NCBI RefSeq assembly: GCF_000238355.1
Contig: NZ_AHCA01000002.1
Span: forward strand, 372,001 to 436,000
Origin: Pseudoalteromonas haloplanktis ATCC 14393
GTDB lineage: Bacteria; Pseudomonadota; Gammaproteobacteria; Enterobacterales; Alteromonadaceae
Direction of reading: 5' to 3'
Length of the DNA stretch: 64,000 bases
In this document: positions 35,736-45,145 of the stretch, piece by piece
How the letters are laid out: every line of letters begins with the position of its first letter
Numbering within the stretch: position 1 is the first letter of the stretch
Made by a program: the position numbers and the translations under genes
The notes under the pieces: generated by a model
The model's input: only the letters and a program-made list of their open reading frames with translations
Told to the model about the DNA's origin: nothing
Database searches by the model: none

Positions 35736-37382
35736 TTACTGTGCTCGTCGTTGTTTATAGTAGCTCATTAAACCATTTGTTGAGCTATCATGAGGGTGAG
35801 TGACACTGTCATCCAATAACTCAGCTTCAATTTTTGATGCTAAACCTTTACCTAATTCAACACCCCATTGATCAAACGAACATATCGCTAAGATGATACC
35901 TTGGCAGAAAATCTTGTGCTCATACAAAGCGATTAAACGACCCACTGTTTTGGCATCTACGGTGTCTAACAACATTGATGTCGTTGGACGATTACCTTGA
36001 TGAATTTTATGATTCAGCAACTGCGTGATTTCAGCCTCAGTTTTACCTTTGGCTGTTAAATCTGCACGCACTTGCTGTGCATCAACACCCATCATCATTG
36101 CTTCGGTTTGCGCAAAGAAATTCGATAATAATATATCGTGGTGCTCACCTACGTTGATTTGCGGCTTAATTGACGCAATAAAATCAGCGGGTACAACAAC
36201 GTTTCCTTGATGCAAACACTGATAAAAGGCATGTTGACCATTGATACCTGTCATACCCCAGATAATTGGCACTGTAGTATACGGCACGGTATTGCCCGCA
36301 AAGTTTACATGCTTACCATTACTTTCCATCTCACCTTGCTGTAAATAAGCTGGCAACATATGCAATGCTTGGTCGTAAGGCAAAATGGCCTGTGAATCAA
36401 AACCTAAGAAGCTGGTGTTCCACACACTTAATAATGCCATCAAAAGTGGAATGTTTTCCTGAAACTCAGCTGTTTTAAAATGTTCATCTACTTCAAATGC
36501 ACCATCAAGCACGGCTTCAAAGGCCTCAAAGCCTAAGTATAATGCGATTGGTAATCCTATCGCACTCCATAATGAAAAGCGACCACCAACCCAATCCCAC
36601 ATAGTGAATACGTTTTCATCGGCAATGCCAAATGCAGCCGTTTTTTCTAAGTTAGTACTTACAGCTACAAAGTGTTTTGCAATCGCTTGCTTGTCATTCG
36701 CTGATTCTAAAAACCACGCAACGGCAGTTTTTGCATTGGTCATGGTTTCTGATGTAGTAAACGTTTTTGATGAAATCACAAACAACGTCGTTTCTGGATC
36801 AATCTCTTTCAAAACAGAAGCGATTTGCACACCATCGACATTTGAAACATAATGCACTTTCAAAGTGTCATCAGCGTAGCTTTTCAGCGCTTCAGTTGCC
36901 ATTTGCGGCCCTAAATTTGAGCCACCTACACCAATACTGACAACATCTTTAACCGCTTTACCGGTATAACCTAACCATTGTCCACTGCGAACTTTATTCA
37001 CGAACAACTTAATCTTTTGTAATTCAGCGTTCACCACCGAGCTTACATTCTCATTATCAACAACTAGCGATGATTCATTGCGATTACGAAGCGCTGTATG
37101 AAGAACCGCTCTATCTTCAGTGATATTGATTTTTTCACCGCTGAACATTTTGTCACGCCAAGTGGCGATATCGCACTCTTGCGCTAAAGAAATCAATTGA
37201 GTGACCACATTGTTATCAATCAATTGCTTTGAATAATCAAATAAAACACCAGGGATTTGAGTCGAAAATTGCTCGAATCGAGTGCTGTCATTGGCAAATA
37301 AATCTTTAAGATGAATTTCCTTCATCTTATTTGCACTTGTTTGTAATGCTTGCCAACTAGCTAACTGTGAACGACAACTCAT
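35736..37382 (-). CDS. pgi: Glucose-6-phosphate isomerase
   Basis: A 548-residue enzyme that interconverts glucose and fructose 6-phosphates. The N-terminus (SQLASWQALQTSANKMKEIHLKDLF) follows E. coli Pgi from the same region, supporting ATG 37382, which has AAGGGG upstream. Family segments include SIGVGGSNLGPQMATEAL, VISSKTFTTSETMTNA, DWVGGRFSLWSAIGLPIAL and QWGVELGKGLA near the end. The LacI-type operator at 37492 lies 110 bases upstream, between pgi and the divergent LacI-family gene, so the gene is likely under that repressor. Confidence 0.96.
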   Translation of the reverse strand: MSCRSQLASWQALQTSANKMKEIHLKDLFANDSTRFEQFSTQIPGVLFDYSKQLIDNNVVTQLISLAQECDIATWRDKMFSGEKINITEDRAVLHTALRNRNESSLVVDNENVSSVVNAELQKIKLFVNKVRSGQWLGYTGKAVKDVVSIGVGGSNLGPQMATEALKSYADDTLKVHYVSNVDGVQIASVLKEIDPETTLFVISSKTFTTSETMTNAKTAVAWFLESANDKQAIAKHFVAVSTNLEKTAAFGIADENVFTMWDWVGGRFSLWSAIGLPIALYLGFEAFEAVLDGAFEVDEHFKTAEFQENIPLLMALLSVWNTSFLGFDSQAILPYDQALHMLPAYLQQGEMESNGKHVNFAGNTVPYTTVPIIWGMTGINGQHAFYQCLHQGNVVVPADFIASIKPQINVGEHHDILLSNFFAQTEAMMMGVDAQQVRADLTAKGKTEAEITQLLNHKIHQGNRPTTSMLLDTVDAKTVGRLIALYEHKIFCQGIILAICSFDQWGVELGKGLASKIEAELLDDSVTHPHDSSTNGLMSYYKQRRAQ

Positions 37383-37491
37383 TTTTTAACATCCCCTTAA
37401 ACTTGCAACAAACTGATTTGTAACTATCTTTATATAAATAAAGTGAACTGATAGCGTATTAACCTACAAACGAAGTTAACGATAAGTTAAA

Positions 37492-37507
37492 ATGACAACG
37501 CTGTCAA
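37492..37507. promoter_or_regulatory. LacI-type operator ATGACAACGCTGTCAA (copy 3)
   Basis: In the pgi / LacI-family-gene spacer, 110 bases before pgi and 225 bases before the regulator. It has the shape of the copies at 32457 and 32872 with R=A and Y=C. This is the best evidence that the neighbouring LacI protein recognises this palindrome. The remaining part of the 349-base spacer shows no gene. Confidence 0.72.
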
Positions 37508-37731
37508 TAAGCTACTTTTATATTTTACAATCGAGATAATAACGCACTTTTACTCATTTGACACCGGTATCATAAAAATTATCTCAATTATTTTACTGCT
37601 AATTTTGTTGAACATTAGATACACTAACTGGTCTAGATGAAGAATTAATGAATAGAGCACTGCTAAGTCTACTCATAAATACTCATCGCAGGAACAAGAC
37701 AACACTAAAACAATAACCTAAAAGTAACTCT

Positions 37732-38760
37732 ATGAAAGTAACTATAAATGATGTAGCGAGACTCGCCGGAGTGTCGATGAAAACAGTTTCACGGGTGATC
37801 AACAAAGAACCTTCTGTTCGTAAAAAAACTTACGATATCGTGATGGAAGCTGTCAATGAGTTGAATTACCAACCTAACCTTGCAGCGCGAAATCTAGCCG
37901 GTACGTCATCATTTACTGTAGGTTTAGTCTATGACAACCCCAATGCCTATTATGTTATTGATATGCAAAATGGTGTGCTCTCTCGCTGCAAAGACGAAGG
38001 CTATGAATTGGTGATCCACCCTTGTACTTACACTGATGCCAATATGGAAGCAGACTTTATCACTATGATAAAACGCTCTCGTCTAGCAGGGCTTGTACTC
38101 ACCCCTCCATTATCAGAGCAAAGTAGCATCACTAATTTGTTAGATGAATTAAATATTCACTACGTTCGCGTCCTATCTGGGCGACCCACTGATGATGATC
38201 AAGATACCTGTATTTATGTAAACGATTACAAAGCCGCGTATGAAATCACTACTCATTTACTTGCACATGGCCATGAAAATATAGGCTTCATTTGTGGTGA
38301 TAAAGAGCATAAATCCACATCAGAGCGTCTTGAAGGCTATAAAGCCGCACTGGCAGATCATCAAGTAAAATTTAACTGTGACTTTGTGTATGATGGTAAG
38401 TACTCTTTTGAATCTGGTGTTGAAGGCGCAAAAACATTACTAGCCGACAACAACAAACTGGCGATCACCGCCATCTTAGGTGGTAACGATGAAATGGCCG
38501 CTGGAGCCTTGTTTGCATCACGCTTAATGGGTATCGCTATTCCTGAGCAATTATCCATTACCGGCTTTGAGGATTCACCCTTCTCACGCCAGACATGGCC
38601 AAAACTAACCACCGCACACCAAGCAAATGATATTATATCTCAACATGCAGCACGCTTGCTCTTCACAAAAACCCGAGGGGCACGCAATCAAGATAAAGAC
38701 ATCATTACTTCGTTTACTCCCTCTATTGTTGTAAGAGAAAGCTCAGGACCCAAACAATAG
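37732..38760 (+). CDS. LacI-family transcriptional regulator
   Basis: A 342-residue repressor. The N-terminal helix-turn-helix is TINDVARLAGVSMKTVSRVI (3-22), followed by the hinge helix region QPNLAARNLAGTSS that inserts in the minor groove at a central CG step; the four ATGACARCGYTGTCAW sites have just such a centre. The periplasmic-binding-like effector domain runs from about 60 to 335 (FICGDKEH, GGNDEMAAGALFASRLMGIAIPEQLSITGFED). It is divergent from pgi. A glucose or disaccharide derivative is the likely effector, by context. It resembles regulators of sugar catabolism in Shewanella and Alteromonas, but an exact name cannot be given. Confidence 0.9.
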   Translation: MKVTINDVARLAGVSMKTVSRVINKEPSVRKKTYDIVMEAVNELNYQPNLAARNLAGTSSFTVGLVYDNPNAYYVIDMQNGVLSRCKDEGYELVIHPCTYTDANMEADFITMIKRSRLAGLVLTPPLSEQSSITNLLDELNIHYVRVLSGRPTDDDQDTCIYVNDYKAAYEITTHLLAHGHENIGFICGDKEHKSTSERLEGYKAALADHQVKFNCDFVYDGKYSFESGVEGAKTLLADNNKLAITAILGGNDEMAAGALFASRLMGIAIPEQLSITGFEDSPFSRQTWPKLTTAHQANDIISQHAARLLFTKTRGARNQDKDIITSFTPSIVVRESSGPKQ

Positions 38761-38773
38761 CATTGCCACGTTA

Positions 38774-38817
38774 CTAACAACAATAAAGGCGCTTGTAAGC
38801 GCCTTTATTGTTGTTAG
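38774..38817. terminator. Bidirectional terminator, 20-bp perfect stem
   Basis: Bases 38774-38793 are exactly complementary to 38798-38817 with a TGTA loop. The core is GGCGC/GCGCC with flanking AAT-rich arms. It separates the convergent LacI-family gene and the desulfurase fusion gene. Confidence 0.85.
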
Positions 38818-38827
38818 GCACTTTTAA

Positions 38828-41092
38828 TTAAAGTAATGCCATACCACCGCTGAGGTTATACACTTGGGTAAAGCCAAGTTGAGATAAATTAGTAGCCGCT
38901 TGTTTTGAGCGATTACCACTGCGACAAAGTAAAATATATTTATTTTGCGTATTCAATTGCCCATCTACCAACGCATTTGCCATTCTACTAAGCGGAATAT
39001 TCATCACACGATCAGGGGTAATTGCTAATTGCTGAGAAATATCATTAGCGCCATGCTCATAGGGTTCTCGGGTATCAATTAAATGGACATCTGCAAGTAT
39101 TAACATTTCTTTCGCTTGCGCTGCATTTACCTCATACGCTGTACTGTGCTGTAAACTATCTGCATAGCCGCACAAAGTTGCAAATTTCGATAGGTTGCAC
39201 TCGTCACTGTGGTGTTTTTGCTGTGAGAATTCGGCATCTGTTATTTCATTCGTTAATAGTGCCTTCAATAACGGTGTCTGCTGTTGTTGCACTTGCCAAT
39301 TAATCGCAAAACATTGCTGGTAATCATGCCCTGAGCAGATCACTGTCGAATTGTCCAAGCATTGAGATAGTTGCCGTAATGAATGTGCCATCACTAACGC
39401 ATTACCACCATCAATAGCTGTATTACCAAGCCCTGCTGGAAGCAGTAGATCGCCACAAAAGCAGAAGCGTACTTGGTGTGAGTCATTACACTTTAATAAA
39501 TAACTAACACTATCTTCACTGTGACCTGGTGTTGCGATCCGTTCTATTGTGCACTCTGACAATTCAATCCGATCCTGTGAAATTGGCCAACCTAATTGAT
39601 CTGTGTCAGCAAAACTGAACTTTAGGGCTTGTGCTAACAACGCTGTTGCAGCACAGCGTTCTTGATGTGCGTGAGTATCTAAAATCGCTGCTACAGTTAA
39701 ATTTTGGGTATGCACTATTTTTTCAAGGCGTGGAATGAGCTCTACAATCGGATCAATAATCACCGCGTGCTTATTTTGGCTGACATAAAGCCAACAACAT
39801 GCACCTTGGTGTCTAAATTGAGTGAGTCCTAAGGCACATACTTCTTGCAACGGTAATGATGAATCAGACACCATTAAACAGTTTGCTTGTAATATAGGTT
39901 TAAGTGAACGAATACGTGTACAAGCTGTGGTTATTTCAGCTTGGGTTGTCGCAGGTCCAAATGATAAACGTATTGCATTTTCACTACGCCAATCACTCAC
40001 CCCCATAGCATCAAGAACAAAGCTGCGACTCGCCCCTGAGCTACACGCAGAGCCGCCACTGATACGAATACCGGCCGCATCAAATAAATCCATTACTTCT
40101 TTGCTGCTTAGTTCATCAACCGAAAAGTTTAAAGTGGTTGGTACTGATAAATCAAAGTCATGGTTAAATGTTAAACTGCCGAAGGTATCAACTAACGCAT
40201 GCTGCAATTGTTCACGGTAGCTATGCAACACATCAAGTGATTTAAACGTGTCGTTTGCTTTATCAAGTAATAAGGAAAATAATTTGTTAAGTCCTGCAAT
40301 ACCGGGTAAGTTTTCAGTGCCTGATCGCATCCCACTTTCTTGGCCCCCCCCAGCAATAAATGGGGTGTATGCACTGCCTTGACGAATATACAACACACCA
40401 ATCCCCTTAGGTGCATAGAGCTTGTGGCCTGAAAAAGGCGCATAGTCTATACTGGTATCACTTAAAGCAAGTGCCGTTTTACCTAAAGCTTGTACACAAT
40501 CAACCATCCAAGCAACGTCAGCATTATGACTGCGAATTACTGCTTCAATGGCCGTTAAATCTTGATAAACACCGGTTTCATTATTTACAGCCATAGTACA
40601 AATCATCAATGCATTTCTAGCATGCTCAGCGATAAATTCTAAGTCTAATAGACCATCATTTGAAACAGGTATCGCAAGCACTTTAGCGTTAATGCCTAAT
40701 ACGCTATTCCAGTGTATTAATGTATTTGGTACCGCTTTATGCTCAGTTGCACCATATAATAAAACGGGGTTTTTAATAGTGTGATTTTTAGCAGCAATTA
40801 ACGTCGACACAACAGCCGTTTGAATGCCTTCTGTCGCCCCTGAAGTAAATAAAATACCCCCCTGCTGCGCGCCAATGACATCACGCGCTTTTTGACGAGT
40901 TTGCTCTAATAAATGCTTAGCTTGAATGCCAGTAATATGTGAAGAAGACGGATTACCAAAGCAAATTTGCATGGTGTGTGACACAACCTCGGCAATACAA
41001 GGTAGCACGGGAGTCGTTGCGTTTGCATCAAGGTAAATTTGTGACGAAGTGTCAGTAGGGAATAATAGATCAGACATTAAAAAACGCACCAT
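38828..41092 (-). CDS. Cysteine desulfurase / MBL-fold / rhodanese fusion protein
   Basis: A 754-residue, three-domain cytoplasmic protein. Residues 1-400 are a NifS/IscS-type PLP cysteine desulfurase: H118 in TEHKA, PLP lysine K224 in SGHKLYAPKG, and the persulfide-forming C350 in GGSACSSG. Residues 405-620 are a metallo-beta-lactamase fold like the persulfide dioxygenase ETHE1. The HxHxDH motif has become H474-A-H476-Q-E-R, but the three iron ligands of ETHE1 have counterparts in H474, H524 (TPGHS) and D548 (CGDLLL). Residues 655-754 are a rhodanese with active-site C723 in CRSGNRS. No SD is clear; MSDLLFPT (ATG 41077) is an alternative start. It is downstream of a TusA-like gene and so could be part of a sulfur relay. 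Confidence 0.87.
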   Translation of the reverse strand: MVRFLMSDLLFPTDTSSQIYLDANATTPVLPCIAEVVSHTMQICFGNPSSSHITGIQAKHLLEQTRQKARDVIGAQQGGILFTSGATEGIQTAVVSTLIAAKNHTIKNPVLLYGATEHKAVPNTLIHWNSVLGINAKVLAIPVSNDGLLDLEFIAEHARNALMICTMAVNNETGVYQDLTAIEAVIRSHNADVAWMVDCVQALGKTALALSDTSIDYAPFSGHKLYAPKGIGVLYIRQGSAYTPFIAGGGQESGMRSGTENLPGIAGLNKLFSLLLDKANDTFKSLDVLHSYREQLQHALVDTFGSLTFNHDFDLSVPTTLNFSVDELSSKEVMDLFDAAGIRISGGSACSSGASRSFVLDAMGVSDWRSENAIRLSFGPATTQAEITTACTRIRSLKPILQANCLMVSDSSLPLQEVCALGLTQFRHQGACCWLYVSQNKHAVIIDPIVELIPRLEKIVHTQNLTVAAILDTHAHQERCAATALLAQALKFSFADTDQLGWPISQDRIELSECTIERIATPGHSEDSVSYLLKCNDSHQVRFCFCGDLLLPAGLGNTAIDGGNALVMAHSLRQLSQCLDNSTVICSGHDYQQCFAINWQVQQQQTPLLKALLTNEITDAEFSQQKHHSDECNLSKFATLCGYADSLQHSTAYEVNAAQAKEMLILADVHLIDTREPYEHGANDISQQLAITPDRVMNIPLSRMANALVDGQLNTQNKYILLCRSGNRSKQAATNLSQLGFTQVYNLSGGMALL

Positions 41093-41197
41093 ATTACTAA
41101 AAGATATATCTTATAACCCATTCTACATAAAATTAATGCATTGCGTAATAATCAATTAGTCTCTCAAGTGCGTTATCTATGCTATTTATGACTAAAG

Positions 41198-42271
41198 CTA
41201 GTTTTCTTCGCTCGCGACTTCTTCATATTTAGTTGACCAAGCGTTGAGTAGCGCTTTCACTAGAGAAGCGAGTGGGATGGCAAAAAACACCCCCCAAAAT
41301 CCCCATAAACCACCAAAAAACAATACTGCGACAATAATAAACACTGGATTTAAATCAACCGCTTCAGAAAACAGTAACGGCACTAATACATTGCCATCTA
41401 GCGCCTGAATAACGCCATAAATAATTAATATCGTCCAAAATTGTGTTTCTAAACCAAACTGAAATAGTGCTACAGCTGCAACCGGAATAGTCACTAAAGC
41501 CGCGCCCACAAACGGAATGAGCACCGATAGACCAACCAATACACCTAATAACGCGGCATAGCGTAAATCAAAAATAGTGAACGCGATAAACGAGACAGCA
41601 CCAACAATCAAAATTTCAAACACTTTGCCACGAATATAATTCATGATCTGCTGGTTCATTTCGTGCCACACCTGCAATATTAATCGACGCTGTTTTGGTA
41701 TCAGTTTTTCAGCACTGCCGATCAATTCAAGCTTATCTTTGAGCATAAAGAACACTAGTAGGGGCACCAAAATTAGGTAAATAAGCCAAGCCACGACATC
41801 TTTTAATGACGTTAAAGACACCGATAACAGCACTTGACCAAATTCAATGGCTTTAGTTTCGACACTTGTGACCACTGACTGTACTTGCTCTGCACTAATT
41901 AAACTGGGGTACTGCTCAGGTAAATGCAATAAGAAAGACTTTCCTTGCTCTATCATGTGTGGCGTTTCTTGTACTAGGTTACTAGCTTGCTGCCAAAGAA
42001 CAGGCCCCATACCAATAACTAAAGTCAACATTAAACCTGAAAAAATCAACATCACGATAATAGTAGCAGTAAAACGATGCAAGCCAAGCCGCTCTATGTG
42101 CGCTACTGGCCAATCAAGTAGATAGGCAATGACCAATGCAATTAATACCGGTACGATAAACGCACCAAAGAAATAAAACATTGCCATTAGCGCCAGTAGT
42201 AAAAATAATAACGTCACAGAATGTGGATCTGAAAACTTCCTTTCATACCACGTTTTTACATATTCAAACAC
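41198..42271 (-). CDS. perM: AI-2E-family (PerM-like) membrane permease
   Basis: A 357-residue inner-membrane protein with about seven to eight hydrophobic segments, including VTLLFLLLALMAMFYFFGAF near the start and the family-typical LRYAALLGVLVGLSVLIPFVGAAL and GGLWGFWGVFFAIPLASLVKAL near the end. The start is GTG 42271 with GGAG nine bases upstream, overlapping the TusA-like gene by eight bases. In E. coli perM (yfgO) stands beside bepA and yfgD; here it is in the same neighbourhood but on the opposite strand. Family members have been called quorum-signal or ion permeases; the substrate here is not known. Confidence 0.85.
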   Translation of the reverse strand: MFEYVKTWYERKFSDPHSVTLLFLLLALMAMFYFFGAFIVPVLIALVIAYLLDWPVAHIERLGLHRFTATIIVMLIFSGLMLTLVIGMGPVLWQQASNLVQETPHMIEQGKSFLLHLPEQYPSLISAEQVQSVVTSVETKAIEFGQVLLSVSLTSLKDVVAWLIYLILVPLLVFFMLKDKLELIGSAEKLIPKQRRLILQVWHEMNQQIMNYIRGKVFEILIVGAVSFIAFTIFDLRYAALLGVLVGLSVLIPFVGAALVTIPVAAVALFQFGLETQFWTILIIYGVIQALDGNVLVPLLFSEAVDLNPVFIIVAVLFFGGLWGFWGVFFAIPLASLVKALLNAWSTKYEEVASEEN

Positions 42272-42482
42272 GATTTAGCTCCACGATTAACAACCCATGT
42301 TGTTGCTCTAATTGGTAAAGGTAATGATTTTTTTGCAAAAAACGTTCAATATCTCGAGTCGATTGATGCGCCAAAAAAGTGAACTTAATAGCTTGCTCAG
42401 TTTTGACCGCTTCGCGTAATGCTAACTTAAATTGTATAAATTGCTGTGGGCATGTAAATCCTCGCAAATCTTGTTCTAGCAT
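42264..42482 (-). CDS. TusA/SirA-like sulfurtransferase
   Basis: A 72-residue protein of the TusA fold. The N-terminal DLRGFTCPQQFIQFKLAL carries the single Cys in the CPxP position, with CPQQ in place of CPxP. The frame extends to a TTG at 42488; ATG 42482 (MLEQDLRG) is preferred. It overlaps the AI-2E gene by eight bases. TusA accepts a persulfide from IscS and passes it to further carriers; the desulfurase fusion two genes downstream is an attractive partner. Loss of the second proline may alter the active-site turn, so function as a sulfur carrier is inferred only. Confidence 0.75.
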   Translation of the reverse strand: MLEQDLRGFTCPQQFIQFKLALREAVKTEQAIKFTFLAHQSTRDIERFLQKNHYLYQLEQQHGLLIVELNRV

Positions 42483-42615
42483 AACCAATTATCTACTCTA
42501 TAAAAATGAATAATAAGTCTCATATCAGCGGTGTTGATAACAAATGTAACTTTTTCTTAAAACACGCATCGCAATAGTTTATCCTTATAACATAATTTGT
42601 AGTAAGGATAAGTTA

Positions 42616-43281
42616 ATGTCTGGTACGCATAATAAAGCGCAACTACCCAGTAATCCAACGCTTAAAGAAATTAACTGGTATAAAAAACAAATAAATTGGG
42701 GCGAACTCCCGCCTTTCTATCACTTGGTGGCCTCATCTGTTAGTGAGTCAGAGGGGATATTAGAGCATGGTTTTGATAATGCAGTGAAAAGAATCATTGA
42801 TAAACGTAATTGGAACCTCGATCTATTAGACGGACATGAAGACACTTTTGGAGAAATTCACTGTGTTAATAAACCACGGATTGCGTTACATCAAGTATTC
42901 ACAGACAGAGGCTTCGAATTGTGGGCTCTACCCTACGCTAAAGACGCCACAATAGATACTTACGTAAAAGATAACCGATTCATGGAGTTTAAAGAGTGGG
43001 ATCCGGTTTCAATGAAAAGCTTGATCCGCATTAATCAATTACATAAATTTATTGGCTTTTACTTTGAGCGTGGGGATAAAGCAGATAAGGCGCTTATTTT
43101 ACACGCACATAAAGTTGTGCATAAAATCATTAGTTTTTTACAAAGAGAATTGAACGTTGTAAAGCTAGATGGGGTCACAATCAAAGAGTTATATCAATTA
43201 TGCGAACGAGACAGCAGAGCATGCAGTGACGAAATTGACATTGCAAAACTGATGCTCGGTGAAAACCAAAACAAGGAATAA
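42616..43281 (+). CDS. Conserved-looking hypothetical protein, first gene of the bepA operon
   Basis: A 221-residue soluble protein with no signal peptide, membrane segment or domain that I recognise. It has several Trp residues near the start (INWYKKQINWGELPPFYHL) and a helical, charged C-terminal half. AAGGA stands seven bases before ATG 42616, and the stop is one base from the bepA start, so it is translated with bepA. No function is proposed. It is divergent from the TusA-like gene. Confidence 0.75.
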   Translation: MSGTHNKAQLPSNPTLKEINWYKKQINWGELPPFYHLVASSVSESEGILEHGFDNAVKRIIDKRNWNLDLLDGHEDTFGEIHCVNKPRIALHQVFTDRGFELWALPYAKDATIDTYVKDNRFMEFKEWDPVSMKSLIRINQLHKFIGFYFERGDKADKALILHAHKVVHKIISFLQRELNVVKLDGVTIKELYQLCERDSRACSDEIDIAKLMLGENQNKE

Positions 43282-43282
43282 A

Positions 43283-44743
43283 ATGCAGCTTAAATCAGCC
43301 TTTATTACATTATTCAGTACACTTTTAACATTTAGTGTGCTGGTAAGTGAGCCATTAAAGGCGCAATCCAGTTTTACACTACCTGATCTTGGTACTTCAG
43401 CATTACAAGCCTTACCTCTTGAAAAAGAACAAGCGATTGGTAAAGTGATGATGATGCAAATTCGTGGCTCTTCGCCAGTCATTAACGACCCAGTGCTTGA
43501 TGAATACTTAACCACACTTGGCCGAAAACTGGTGGCCAGTGCCAATGATGTACGTTTTCCATTTTCATTTTTTTGGATCAACAACCCTGAAATAAATGCA
43601 TTTGCTTTTTATGGTGGGCATGTAGGTGTACACACAGGCTTAATTGCACAATCGGATAATGAGAGCCAATTTGCTTCGGTATTAGGGCACGAAATAGCTC
43701 ACGTAACACAGCGCCACCTTGCACGCCGCTTGCAACAGCAGCAAGATAACAGCGCAATGACAATCGCTGGGATGATTGCTGGTATTTTAGCGACTGTGGT
43801 ATCACCCGATGCGGGGATTGCAATTATTTCAGCAAGTCAAACACAAAGTGCATTTAGCCAATTAACTCACAGTCGCTCTGCGGAGCAAGAAGCTGATCGT
43901 ATTGGTATGCAAACGCTCAATAACGCAGGGTTTGACCCCTACGCTTCGAGTGAGTTTTTAACTAAACTTGCAGCGCAAATTCGTTACAAATATAAACCAC
44001 CGGCATTTTTACTGACTCACCCATTGCCAGAGAGCCGAGTTTCAGATGTTCGTTTGCGCGCGCAACAATTTGAAAAACGACAACTTCCAGATAGCTTGGA
44101 TTTTAATCTTGCCAAAAGTCGAGTGGTTGCTCGTTATCACCATAAACCCGAAGCGGCAGAAAACTTATTCAGAAAACTCATTCGTGAAAACAGTTTCTAT
44201 AATACAACGGCACTTAACTATGGTTTAGGTATTAGTTTATTGGATCAAAAAAAGCTTGATGAAGCCGCTTCAATTTTAGACAAGCTTTTAACGTCTGATC
44301 CTAAAAATTTATTTTATATTGATACACATACCGATTTATTGATCGCACAAAATAAAGCCGATGAAGCAGTAAAGTTTTTAGCTACATTGCATGACAATCG
44401 TCCCAACAATCAAGTCATTACATTAAACTACGCAAATGCCGCCATAGAAGCTAAACAATATGATCTTGCAGTGACTATTTTAAAGTCATTTTTGCTGGAA
44501 AAGCCTGAGCATAATTTAGGCATGCAATTATTAACGGATGCTTACAAAAAGCAAGAAAACTTAGCTGCTTACCACGAGTCGAATGCTGAAGTATTAGCGC
44601 AATATGGCGCCTATTTAAAAGCCGCTGACGAAGTTCAAAAAGCACTTAATTTTGTCGAACCGCAAGAACTAATTAAACAACAGCGCCTCAAAGCACTGCT
44701 AACTCAATACCGACAAATGCAAAAAGAGCTCGCGAGACTTTAA
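43283..44743 (+). CDS. bepA: Beta-barrel assembly-enhancing protease BepA
   Basis: A 486-residue periplasmic M48 metalloprotease with TPR repeats that helps mature or degrade LptD and other outer-membrane proteins. ATG 43283 with AAGGAA just upstream gives MQLKSAFITLFSTLL, a signal peptide ending near LKAQS; an in-frame ATG at 43259 lies in the preceding gene. Zinc motif H136-E137-IA-H140 in LGHEIAHVTQRHL; the SRSAEQEADRIG segment supplies the third ligand; TPR-like repeats fill roughly 280-480. The length is almost that of E. coli BepA (487). Five TBDRs in this window underline the need for outer-membrane quality control. Confidence 0.93.
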   Translation: MQLKSAFITLFSTLLTFSVLVSEPLKAQSSFTLPDLGTSALQALPLEKEQAIGKVMMMQIRGSSPVINDPVLDEYLTTLGRKLVASANDVRFPFSFFWINNPEINAFAFYGGHVGVHTGLIAQSDNESQFASVLGHEIAHVTQRHLARRLQQQQDNSAMTIAGMIAGILATVVSPDAGIAIISASQTQSAFSQLTHSRSAEQEADRIGMQTLNNAGFDPYASSEFLTKLAAQIRYKYKPPAFLLTHPLPESRVSDVRLRAQQFEKRQLPDSLDFNLAKSRVVARYHHKPEAAENLFRKLIRENSFYNTTALNYGLGISLLDQKKLDEAASILDKLLTSDPKNLFYIDTHTDLLIAQNKADEAVKFLATLHDNRPNNQVITLNYANAAIEAKQYDLAVTILKSFLLEKPEHNLGMQLLTDAYKKQENLAAYHESNAEVLAQYGAYLKAADEVQKALNFVEPQELIKQQRLKALLTQYRQMQKELARL

Positions 44744-44751
44744 GTCTCGCG
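44731..44751 (+). other. Hairpin over the bepA stop codon
   Basis: CGCGAGACTT and AAGTCTCGCG pair around the TAA stop. There is no T-run, so it may slow ribosomes or lower transcription into yfgD rather than end it. Confidence 0.45.
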
Positions 44752-44797
44752 CTGCTTGCCCTAAAATAGCCCTACTTTATCTAATTGGATTGTTACT

Positions 44798-45145
44798 ATG
44801 TCTGTTACTATTTTTCATAATCCACGTTGCTCAAAATCACGTGAAACTTTGGCCCTACTTGAACAAAAATCGATTCAACCAGATATCATCGAATATTTAA
44901 AAACACCACTTAGCACTGAGCAGATCAGTACTTTAGTGCAGCAGTTAGGGTTTTCATCAGCACGTGAATTAATGCGTACCAAAGAAGATATCTACAAAGA
45001 ACTAGACCTTAAAAATGAGCATGATGAAAGTGCTTTAATCGCCGCAATGCAAGCTCACCCTAAGCTAATTGAGCGCCCAATTGTCATTAACGACAATAAA
45101 GCAGCATTGGGCCGTCCACCTGAAAACGTCCTAAGCGTACTTTAA
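44798..45145 (+). CDS. yfgD: ArsC/Spx-fold reductase-like protein YfgD
   Basis: A 115-residue thioredoxin-fold protein of the ArsC family. The active-site region NPRCSKSRETLALL holds the Cys, and PIVINDNKAALGRPPENVL near the end corresponds to the ArsC RPxxV segment. In E. coli yfgD follows bepA as here, so it is a YfgD orthologue more than a dedicated arsenate reductase; no ars genes are nearby. The stop overlaps the wrbA start as TAATG. Confidence 0.87.
   Translation: MSVTIFHNPRCSKSRETLALLEQKSIQPDIIEYLKTPLSTEQISTLVQQLGFSSARELMRTKEDIYKELDLKNEHDESALIAAMQAHPKLIERPIVINDNKAALGRPPENVLSVL

Noticed and set aside
44798..45145. Reading the ArsC-fold gene as part of an arsenic resistance operon
   Set aside because: No arsB, arsR or arsH is near, and gene order matches bepA-yfgD of E. 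coli.
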